DNA of 64,000 bases from positions 62,001-126,000 of the forward strand of contig CAYQNU010000009.1 in assembly GCA_964419055.1 (NCBI GenBank). Direction: 5' to 3'. Source of the stretch: CAYQNU01 sp964419055 (GTDB lineage: Bacteria; Bacteroidota; Bacteroidia; Flavobacteriales_D; Parvicellaceae). Shown in pieces: positions 26,144-33,533 of this stretch; position 1 is the stretch's first letter, and every line of letters starts with the position of its first letter. The position numbers and the translations under genes were made by a program. Below the pieces are notes generated by a model. That model worked only from the letters and a program-made list of their open reading frames with translations. It did not search any database and was not told where the DNA came from.

Positions 26144-26800
26144 ATGAAAATTCACAAAGAAGGACATATCATTATATTGGTTTCATTTTTACTGTTGAGC
26201 GCTATTTGTGGTGCACTTCTTTATTTTATACCGTGGATTTGGCTTTCAGGTTTTTTAACTTTAGCAGGGGCTGTGTTCTTTTATTTGATTGTTTCCTTTT
26301 TCAGAGTACCAAAGCGCAACATCACCTTATATGACAATAAAATTTTAGCCCCCTCAGATGGAAAAGTGGTGGTTATTGAAGAAGTAATGGAAAATGAATA
26401 TTTGAAAACAAAATGTCGTCAAATAAGTATTTTTATGTCTCCACTAAATGTACATTGTCAGTGGTATCCTATTAATGGGATTGTCAAATATTTTAAATAT
26501 CACCCCGGCTTATATTTAGTAGCTTGGCATCCAAAATCTTCAACCGATAATGAACGCACCACTATTGTTGTAGAAGACAAACAAGGTCGTCAAATATTGT
26601 TTAGACAAGTGGCCGGTGCTGTGGCAAGAAGAATTGTTTTTTTTGGTAAAGAAGGTGAAGAAGCTGCCCAAAACAAAGAAGCAGGGTTTATTAAGTTTGG
26701 TTCACGTATAGATGTTTACGTGCCTTTAGACGCAACCATTGAGGTGAACCTAGAACAATTGGTTACAGGTAATCAAACGGTTTTAGCTACCTTTAATTGA
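26144..26800 (+). CDS. psd: Phosphatidylserine decarboxylase, short proenzyme type
   Basis: The 218-residue proenzyme makes phosphatidylethanolamine. Two N-terminal helices (about 9-50) anchor it. The catalytic His is in SPLNVHCQWYP and the self-cleavage site is FGSR, splitting between Gly186 and Ser187 so that Ser187 becomes the pyruvoyl group. The FGSR site rather than LGST is what the short (archaeal-like) Psd group uses. The usual donor enzyme PssA is not in the window. It is the last gene of the rsfS cluster; the repeat-rich spacer follows. Confidence 0.93.
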   Translation: MKIHKEGHIIILVSFLLLSAICGALLYFIPWIWLSGFLTLAGAVFFYLIVSFFRVPKRNITLYDNKILAPSDGKVVVIEEVMENEYLKTKCRQISIFMSPLNVHCQWYPINGIVKYFKYHPGLYLVAWHPKSSTDNERTTIVVEDKQGRQILFRQVAGAVARRIVFFGKEGEEAAQNKEAGFIKFGSRIDVYVPLDATIEVNLEQLVTGNQTVLATFN

Positions 26801-26850
26801 TGATTTTAGAAGTACGATTGATGATTGATTTCCGTAGATTAGTTCTATAT

Positions 26851-27086
26851 TAGTTTCAATCTAAAATCTACAATCTAACATCTAAAATCCATTCTCGACC
26901 TTGAGTTTAGTTTTATAGCACTTGTTTCAATCTAAAATCTACAATCTAACTTCAATTGACGATTGAAGTGTAGTTGTCATGCAAAAGCAATAATCTAAAA
27001 TTAAACTCTAAAAATCAATAATCCATTAAGGACTTGATTTCAGATTTATAGCACTAGTTTCAATCTAAAATCTAAAATCTACAATC
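26851..27086. repeat. Three degenerate direct repeats in the spacer after psd
   Basis: A core reading GTTTCAATCTAAAATCTACA recurs at about 26853, 26923 and, with an internal duplicated TCTAAAA, 27056. Copies 2 and 3 are also preceded by TTTATAGCACT (26912 and 27045). Between them are further TCTAAAATC echoes. The 290-bp spacer 26801-27090 has no ORF. It looks like decayed repeat DNA of unknown origin. Confidence 0.6.
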
Positions 27087-27090
27087 AATT

Positions 27091-28146
27091 TTACTCCTTT
27101 TTTATCATCAACTCACTATTGGCAACCCACATACAGAAATAGGGATGTTGCGCATCTACTCGTTTGGATAAGATGAGAAACGGTTTGTCAAAAATGAGTT
27201 TTTTGGGAGTTGCTATTTCTTCAGGCATTGCAGAATCTACTCCTATTTCAGCTTCACTTTCAATGATGGCTCCACCCTCGTCTAAATGAAAAGCGGTTCG
27301 TTGCCATGCTTTGATTATTTCATATTTTGTATTCTCTCCAATAAATGTATTTCCAATCAATGATGGATAGTTAGTGGAAAGATTAAAACTAAATTTTGGT
27401 ATTTTCATTACGTCACTATAGTCGAAAGAATATTTCCATTTGTTTTCTTCTGTATTTCTTTCCTTTTTACCCAATTCAATAACATTGTTTAATGTTTTTA
27501 AATAAGCTGACATAGAGGGAAATGTCTTATTTGTTTTATATAAAATAAGGGAATGTTCTTTATCCGTTGGATTGAGTTGTACTACAAAATGAGCGTCACT
27601 TTCATAGTAAAGTATATCCATTTGTTCTTGAAATTCATAACCGGGTCCATAACAACCAAATGCAGCAACTTTTTGCTCATTGAAAAAAATTTCAAAGTCT
27701 TTCTCAAAAGGAATTTCAAAAGGTAACATTTTTGAAAATTCTGCTTTAGCTTTAATTTCAAATTCAGTAATTTCAGTATTTACGGTATATTCATTTTGTT
27801 TCAACACATCAATAAATGAATTGGAATTATTCAGTAATGTCAAATCTTCTAACCCTTTGTCAATGGTAATATTATTTGCTAATGATGTTCTAATTTCGTT
27901 CCAAGCATAGAGCATAGTAACACTATAGATGTTGTTTTTTTTAGAATCAATTGCATGTTCCAACGTCAGATTAAATTGTGTTCCTTGAAAATTACTTAAA
28001 TCTTGTTCTTTGGGTAATTTAGCTGTTTTCGGTTCCGAAATGCTATCTTCTTCTTTAACAACAGTTGTCGATTCTTCTTGTTGTGAAGCGGAACAAGCAC
28101 TCAAACCAACATAAAATAAAGGTAAATAAAACAGATACTTTTTCAT
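27091..28146 (-). CDS. Lipoprotein of unknown function
   Basis: The 351-residue product starts MKKYLFYLPLFYVGLSAC with lipobox LSAC (Cys18), followed by an acidic Ser/Glu-rich linker (about 20-50), as in exported Bacteroidota lipoproteins. The rest (about 50-350) is a mixed alpha/beta domain with no motif I recognise: FNLTLEHAIDSKKNNIYS, FDIFFNEQKVAAFGCYGPG and QHPYFCMWVANSE are its more striking parts. An internal segment EKDFEIFFNE is highly charged. It is probably an envelope protein with a ligand-binding or structural role. It is followed by a small orphan gene on the same strand upstream (28223-28948), 76 bp apart, so they may be transcribed together. Confidence 0.65.
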   Translation of the reverse strand: MKKYLFYLPLFYVGLSACSASQQEESTTVVKEEDSISEPKTAKLPKEQDLSNFQGTQFNLTLEHAIDSKKNNIYSVTMLYAWNEIRTSLANNITIDKGLEDLTLLNNSNSFIDVLKQNEYTVNTEITEFEIKAKAEFSKMLPFEIPFEKDFEIFFNEQKVAAFGCYGPGYEFQEQMDILYYESDAHFVVQLNPTDKEHSLILYKTNKTFPSMSAYLKTLNNVIELGKKERNTEENKWKYSFDYSDVMKIPKFSFNLSTNYPSLIGNTFIGENTKYEIIKAWQRTAFHLDEGGAIIESEAEIGVDSAMPEEIATPKKLIFDKPFLILSKRVDAQHPYFCMWVANSELMIKKE

Positions 28147-28222
28147 CGTGATAAAATTTAAGTACTAAAAGTAAGATTTTTAATCGAATAGTAATGTATG
28201 GGATGTAATAATGGTAATTTAA

Positions 28223-28948
28223 TTAATCAATTTGAATCGTGTAATATAAATTGGAACCATCTATTGTATCACCATTTCTTTCTCCTGTGTAAACTTTTAG
28301 TGCCAATGTGTTGTTATTAATCCAAATAAGTTCTTCAATTGACCATTCGTTTGAATTAAAGGTGTAATAAACAGTCATACCTTTTAGACCTTTATTTTTT
28401 TTAATCTTGTAAAGTGTAAATGTTGAACGGGTTGCATAATAATCATCATAATCGGGTCCATCATAAGAAGAATACACTACCAAATAGGTATTTTTTTTGG
28501 AGAGTTGCATTCCTTTTATCCCTGCATCAAAAGGCGCATCGAGATAGAATCGTTCGTCAGTTTTATAATCGAGTAAAAATGCAGAACAGTAACCTTCACC
28601 GCAATGTGTAAAAACGTGAGAACGTAGCGGTTTGGAATACAACCGGTAATAATAAGATGATTCGTAACTTATGGTATCCGAAATTTCAAAAACGGAGTTT
28701 TTAGTTTTTACAATAAAACTGGAATCTGTTTTAGTAAAATTAGGGTTTGAGTAGTTCTCAATAAGTGAAGTTTCTAAAAGGTGTTTGTTGTATTCATTTT
28801 CAGTATAAGGGACTAAATTCAGCGAATCGATTGTTATGAGCGTGTCTATATAAATTACTGGTGTCTCCTCGATATTTCTTTTGGTTTGACCCCAAAAGGA
28901 GTTAACAACTAATAAAAATAGAGTAGCTAAAAAGATTGATTTTTTCAT
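28223..28948 (-). CDS. Exported protein of unknown function
   Basis: From the ATG at 28948 (12 nt inside the open frame) the product has 241 residues and a good signal peptide (MKKSIFLATLFLLVVNSFWG). The mature part is acidic and beta-rich with many Tyr residues; strands such as YLDAPFDAGIKGMQLSKKNT, STFTLYKIKKNK and MTVYYTFNSNEWSIEELIWI suggest a beta-propeller-like or similar repeat fold, but repeats are not clear enough to name it. Cys pair HCGEGYC could be a disulfide. No catalytic motif is seen. Confidence 0.6.
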   Translation of the reverse strand: MKKSIFLATLFLLVVNSFWGQTKRNIEETPVIYIDTLITIDSLNLVPYTENEYNKHLLETSLIENYSNPNFTKTDSSFIVKTKNSVFEISDTISYESSYYYRLYSKPLRSHVFTHCGEGYCSAFLLDYKTDERFYLDAPFDAGIKGMQLSKKNTYLVVYSSYDGPDYDDYYATRSTFTLYKIKKNKGLKGMTVYYTFNSNEWSIEELIWINNNTLALKVYTGERNGDTIDGSNLYYTIQID

Positions 28949-29039
28949 TATAATTTTCATTAATGATTTTGGATAAATTTAGGCATTTTTAGTTTTTCAT
29001 AATCAATTTAATATTTTATTCTTTGAAATGAATTGTAAA

Positions 29040-29175
29040 TCAATTCTTTGTGATCCTTTGTATTGTATCCTTGTGCCTAAGAGGTTTATTTCTTTACCGC
29101 AAAGGCGCAGAGGAACGCAAAGGTCATAAAAATATTAAAACTCCGTGTTCTTAGTGTCTTTGTTGTTAAAATTAA
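29040..29175. repeat. Intergenic GCAAAGGCGCAGAG/CTTTGTG repeat tract
   Basis: The spacer 28961-29191 holds three related stretches: CTTTGTGATCCTTTG (29046-29060), CCGCAAAGGCGCAGAGGAAC (29097-29116) and CTCCGTGTTCTTAGTGTCTT (29142-29161), the middle one in the opposite sense. Similar strings built from CTTTGTG and GCGCAAAG are spread through intergenic DNA of many bacteria. No ORF is present. Confidence 0.5.
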
Positions 29176-29191
29176 AGAAGAGCCAATTGTC

Positions 29192-30499
29192 TCATCCCAC
29201 AACCCCTTTCACCACTTCCGCCAAATCCTTCGTCAAATTTCTTCGGCTGAATTGCATAAAGTTTTGATTGGCAGTGTAGGGGAGGTGTCGGTTTTGGAAC
29301 AATTCCAAAATATGCGATTTTAAAGCGGCAACTTGTGTTGTGTGGTCTTCAAAAACAACTCCTGTTTCAGTTTTTTGCAGTACTTCTGCCAAATCACCGT
29401 CTTTGGGTGCAATGGCAACAATGGGCCGTTGGGCTGCTAAATATTCGAATATTTTCCCTGTTAAAATGCCTTTGGCGTTGGGTGCATCGTTCACCACTAA
29501 CAAGAGCACATGCGATTTTTGTTGCTCAACAATGACCTCACTGTGAGGTATGTAATCTATTTTATGCAAATAGGTGTCCAACTGAAAAGCTTTCAATTGT
29601 TGCTGCACATGATAATCTACTTTACCCACTAATTTTATAGAAAGTTCTTTGGAGAATTCACTATTTTCTTTAACCAATTCACTCAACGCTTGCCACAATA
29701 CGTCCGGGTTGCGTGCTTTATTCATCGAACCAATATGAGCAATGGTAAATTTAGAATCCAACGGTGGTTGATGGCCTTCTTTGGGTAAGTCCGATTCATC
29801 AAAACCATTGTGAATGACTACACATTTTTTAGCACCTAACTCCACCAATTCATTACCCAAGGTTTTACCAATGGTAATAACCGTATTGGCCGTTTGAAGG
29901 ACTTCTCGTTCCAATCGTTTGTGCTTTTTATCGGCCCAAGTGGTTAGTTTGAGGTCTTTGTAAAAATCTATATTGGTCCAAGGGTCTCTAAAATCCGCTA
30001 TCCAAGGTAATGCAGGGAATTTTTTCTTTAATCCCATTGCAATTAAATGCATAGAGTGGGGTGGTCCCGTGCTGATAACTGCATCAACGGGATTATTTTT
30101 AAGATAATCGGTTAAATAGTTTGTAGAGGGTTTAATCCAAAATTTACGTGCATCGGGAATGAAAAAATTACCCCTAACAAACACGGAAAAGGATTCAATG
30201 CGTTTGGGCTTTTTTTGTTCGGTCAAAAAACCCGTATTGATTTTTTCATTGGATTTTTTACCCAATAACTTTTTATAAAAACCATAGGGTTCCCAAATGG
30301 GCTGTTTGAGCACTGTAATGCCTTCTGGAACATCTTTTAATAAGGATTCATCGACACTAGGAATTTCCCCATTGGAATGGGTGTAAATAATGGGTTCAAT
30401 CCCAAAATCACGCAGATATTTTACAAATTTCAACCATCGTTGCACACCAGCACCACCACTGGGCGGCCAATAATACGTGATGATTAATACTTTGATCAT
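29192..30499 (-). CDS. Family 4 glycosyltransferase (GT-B fold)
   Basis: The 435-residue enzyme opens with YYWPPSGGAGVQRWLKFVKYL, the donor-domain start of a large Bacteroidota GT4 subgroup. It continues with STGPPHSMHLIAMGLKK and WIADFRDPWTN. In the C-terminal half, FTIAHIGSMNKARNPDVLWQ and the nucleotide-sugar-binding GILTGKIFEYLAAQRPIVAI carry the E-x7-E-like pair in shortened form. It probably transfers a sugar from a nucleotide donor in cell-surface glycan synthesis. The YfhO-type membrane protein gene upstream ends 7 nt before it, so the two are one operon. Confidence 0.88.
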   Translation of the reverse strand: MIKVLIITYYWPPSGGAGVQRWLKFVKYLRDFGIEPIIYTHSNGEIPSVDESLLKDVPEGITVLKQPIWEPYGFYKKLLGKKSNEKINTGFLTEQKKPKRIESFSVFVRGNFFIPDARKFWIKPSTNYLTDYLKNNPVDAVISTGPPHSMHLIAMGLKKKFPALPWIADFRDPWTNIDFYKDLKLTTWADKKHKRLEREVLQTANTVITIGKTLGNELVELGAKKCVVIHNGFDESDLPKEGHQPPLDSKFTIAHIGSMNKARNPDVLWQALSELVKENSEFSKELSIKLVGKVDYHVQQQLKAFQLDTYLHKIDYIPHSEVIVEQQKSHVLLLVVNDAPNAKGILTGKIFEYLAAQRPIVAIAPKDGDLAEVLQKTETGVVFEDHTTQVAALKSHILELFQNRHLPYTANQNFMQFSRRNLTKDLAEVVKGVVG

Positions 30500-30506
30500 C
30501 GAAAAG

Positions 30507-33185
30507 TTATTTTTTTACCGATTCAATAGGCGCATCACATACCAATTCAGGTTTTTTGAAGGTTGCATACAGTAAAAACAACACTCCTGCAATTACAATG
30601 ATAGAACCAATCAAAGAAAGGGTTGAACCGGTTGTGTAGGACGCTAATTCGTATTTAAATACAATTTCGTGTTCTCCCGCTGGTACTCTCAATCCTCTCA
30701 ACACATAGTTTGCTCTAAAATGCTCCACAGGATTGTTGTCAATATAGGCTTGCCAACCCAATTCATAGAAAATTTCTGAAAATATCACAATTTGTTCTGC
30801 ACTTCCTTTGAAGGAGTAAACCAATTTATTAGGTGCATAACTCAACATAGAAATCGTTGCATTAGAATCTCTTTTTACAGGTTCACCCGATAAATCCAAA
30901 TAGCGTTTATCAATCACGGCAACATTTGCAGGATCAAAACCTTTTTCTTCATCCAAGGCCAAAATTTCCGCATCAGCATTAGGCACATAGGTGATGTCAT
31001 CTACAATCCAAGCATTGCCCAAAGCTGTTGGTGAAGGTTGAATCATCGATCCAGTAACTTCGCCATAATCATTGGTTTGCATTTGAAGGTAGTATTGAGT
31101 ATTCAACATATCCAATACTTTAACGTTGTTTTTTGCTATCTGAAATTCAATCAATTCTTGGTAACGTTTTAATTTCGCTCCGTGATAGCCTCCCAAAGAT
31201 TTGTGAAAATAACTGGTGCGTGCCTCATTGAAAGGATTGCTTACACAAAATACTCTAAAATTGGTCATTTTATTCAATACACCAAATTCAATGGCTTGTT
31301 TTTGTTGTTTAGACAAAGGATCTTCACTTGCCGTTGTAGCTTCTTTCAATTCCGTTTCAATAGCTTGAGCAATAGCAGGATTTTTAGCTTTTTCTAATTC
31401 CAAAATATCCAAATCACCTTGATAGGCTGTGTAGGGAAAATGATCTGTGCTGTTTTCTATCCAACTTACAAAATCATCACCATCTTTTTCGTTACTCAAC
31501 ATACGCATAGATACACCTGCCATGTCAATGAGTACTAATAAAGCAATCCCTCCAAAAAGAACTTGTTTATTGACTTTTTGATTGATAAATAAATAAATAA
31601 GCAAGCCGGCAACAAGCACAAAGAATAAACTTCTACCAAGGTCTTTTCTGAAAATCGATACCCTAACATCAATTAAAGCAGGTATTGTTTCTTTGTAAAA
31701 ATTAATGATTTGAGGTTTTTGCTCCGCTGGAATTTCAGGGTTGTTTTCAATGTTAGCTGCTGAGAACGATTCTTTTTCGTAGGCACTTTGGAATTCAAAG
31801 AAGGATTTAGGAGTTATTAAAAACAATAAACTTAATCCTAAAACAGTACTACCAATAATATACAAGCCGCGCATATCTTTTTTTATAGCTTCTCTTTTTT
31901 CATATAACTGTTTTAAGAATAAAATTCCCATTAAAGGAATACACAATTCAGCTACTACTAATATCATTGTTACCGCCCTGAATTTATTATAACCCGGGAA
32001 ATAATCTAAAAACAAATCGGTAAACCACATCATATTACTTCCCCATGAAAGCATTACGGTTATGATGGTTACAAATAAAAGTGCATAAGTGGTCCATTGG
32101 CGAACGTAATACAATGAAAGTAGCGCCAACAAACATAATATTGCACCCAAATATACTGGGCCAGAGGTACCAGGTTGATCTCCCCAATAGGTATTGGCTC
32201 CCATATTTGCCAATAACAAATCCAATGATCGTGTTGTTTCTATATTGTGGTCAGAAATGTATTGACCCAAGCTTCCAGAACCGCCACCTTTTGCATTTGG
32301 TATAAAGAAGGTAAATGTTTCCCCTTTACCATAACTCCATTGGGTTACATACGATCTATCCAAACCATCGGTTCGGTCTTTGTTTTCGCTACTTGGACTG
32401 GGAATGGTTAACTCACTTTTACCACGAGTGGTATATTTTCCATATTCATAGGTTCCCCATAGTAAGGGAAGATTTACCATAACAGCAATTCCAATCATGG
32501 CACCAACCATAATACCGCTCTTAAAAATAGAGAAAAAGTCTCTTTTGTTTGCCAATCTAATGGTTTCCCCTACAATTATAGCACCTACAATAAAGAACAT
32601 ATAGTAAGTTATTTGGATGTGATTACACCACAATTCTAACGAAAAGAAGAGGGCGGTTAATATACCTCCTTTGATGTATTTTCCTTTCATCAAAAGCCAA
32701 ATACCTCCAATTGTGGGCGCCATAAAACCAATTGCATTAGCCTTACTCATATGTCCAGCCTCCAATATGGCAATGAAATAACTACTAAAACCAAAAGCAA
32801 TAGCCCCAATTAAGGCAATCCAAGGGTCAATTTTAAGACACATTAATAAGATATAAAAGCCTAAAAAGTAAATCCACAGCGTAGAAACGGGACGAGGCAA
32901 ACCTAATGAGATAACATCATACACATAATCCATCAAGTTGGTTTTATAAACTACCGAAATTTGTGTGGCGGGCATCCCAGAGAACATGGCATTAGTCCAC
33001 AAAGGTTCTTCATTAAATTCTTGACGGTAATCAACAATTTCTTTTGACATTCCTTTGTGTTGCTTGATGTCATTCGTTTTTAAGCTATAGCCCATTAGAG
33101 CAGGGTAAAAATATACTGCACTAATGATGAGTAAGATACCCAAAGCTATGGCGTGAGGTAAAACGGATTTTAGGTTAATTTTCAT
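30507..33185 (-). CDS. YfhO-family membrane protein (GT-C-like)
   Basis: The 892-residue protein has about a dozen membrane helices in the first 560 residues, a large soluble part (about 560-850), and one last helix (about 855-880). The first extracytoplasmic loop begins with LKTNDIKQHKGMSKEIVDYR and shows the acidic loop of GT-C-type proteins. The C-terminal VFSEIFYELGWQAYIDN... and the phrase LRGLRVPAGEHEIVFKYE are the hallmark of the YfhO family. YfhO proteins add sugars to lipoteichoic acid in Firmicutes; in Gram-negative Bacteroidota the acceptor is unknown. It is co-directional with the GT4 gene 7 nt downstream. Confidence 0.9.
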   Translation of the reverse strand: MKINLKSVLPHAIALGILLIISAVYFYPALMGYSLKTNDIKQHKGMSKEIVDYRQEFNEEPLWTNAMFSGMPATQISVVYKTNLMDYVYDVISLGLPRPVSTLWIYFLGFYILLMCLKIDPWIALIGAIAFGFSSYFIAILEAGHMSKANAIGFMAPTIGGIWLLMKGKYIKGGILTALFFSLELWCNHIQITYYMFFIVGAIIVGETIRLANKRDFFSIFKSGIMVGAMIGIAVMVNLPLLWGTYEYGKYTTRGKSELTIPSPSSENKDRTDGLDRSYVTQWSYGKGETFTFFIPNAKGGGSGSLGQYISDHNIETTRSLDLLLANMGANTYWGDQPGTSGPVYLGAILCLLALLSLYYVRQWTTYALLFVTIITVMLSWGSNMMWFTDLFLDYFPGYNKFRAVTMILVVAELCIPLMGILFLKQLYEKREAIKKDMRGLYIIGSTVLGLSLLFLITPKSFFEFQSAYEKESFSAANIENNPEIPAEQKPQIINFYKETIPALIDVRVSIFRKDLGRSLFFVLVAGLLIYLFINQKVNKQVLFGGIALLVLIDMAGVSMRMLSNEKDGDDFVSWIENSTDHFPYTAYQGDLDILELEKAKNPAIAQAIETELKEATTASEDPLSKQQKQAIEFGVLNKMTNFRVFCVSNPFNEARTSYFHKSLGGYHGAKLKRYQELIEFQIAKNNVKVLDMLNTQYYLQMQTNDYGEVTGSMIQPSPTALGNAWIVDDITYVPNADAEILALDEEKGFDPANVAVIDKRYLDLSGEPVKRDSNATISMLSYAPNKLVYSFKGSAEQIVIFSEIFYELGWQAYIDNNPVEHFRANYVLRGLRVPAGEHEIVFKYELASYTTGSTLSLIGSIIVIAGVLFLLYATFKKPELVCDAPIESVKK

Positions 33186-33299
33186 ATGTATATAATTTGT
33201 TTTTTAGTTGTCATATGGAATCGCATAACGAAATGATTTTCATTCGTATTTGTATCGAAAATTATTTCGTTATGCTTATTTCATAGGGTATCTCTAATT

Positions 33300-33530
33300 T
33301 TATTTATCTTCAACGATTTCGTAATCGATATATTCTCCTTCAACGGATTTTTGTTTAGTTACTTTTTGTTGCACAGGTGGTTGGGGTGGAGCAGTAGGAG
33401 GGGTGTTTTGATAATTACGTAAAATTTTATTGCGCAACAATCCATTAAAAATTAACACCACCACTAAAATGATGAGTAAAATCTCATAAAGACTGGTCGA
33501 ACCGGCTTGTATGTAAGTAAACTGTTCCAA
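33300..33530 (-). CDS. DUF4834-like small membrane protein
   Basis: The 76-residue protein has one hydrophobic segment (about 15-31, LYEILLIILVVVLIFNGLL), then a Pro/Thr-rich linker and the conserved tail GEYIDYEIVEDK, the pattern of DUF4834 in Flavobacteria. The start is 3 nt after the carB stop, so it is translated from the carB transcript. Its function is unknown. Confidence 0.8.
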   Translation of the reverse strand: MEQFTYIQAGSTSLYEILLIILVVVLIFNGLLRNKILRNYQNTPPTAPPQPPVQQKVTKQKSVEGEYIDYEIVEDK

Positions 33531-33533
33531 TAA

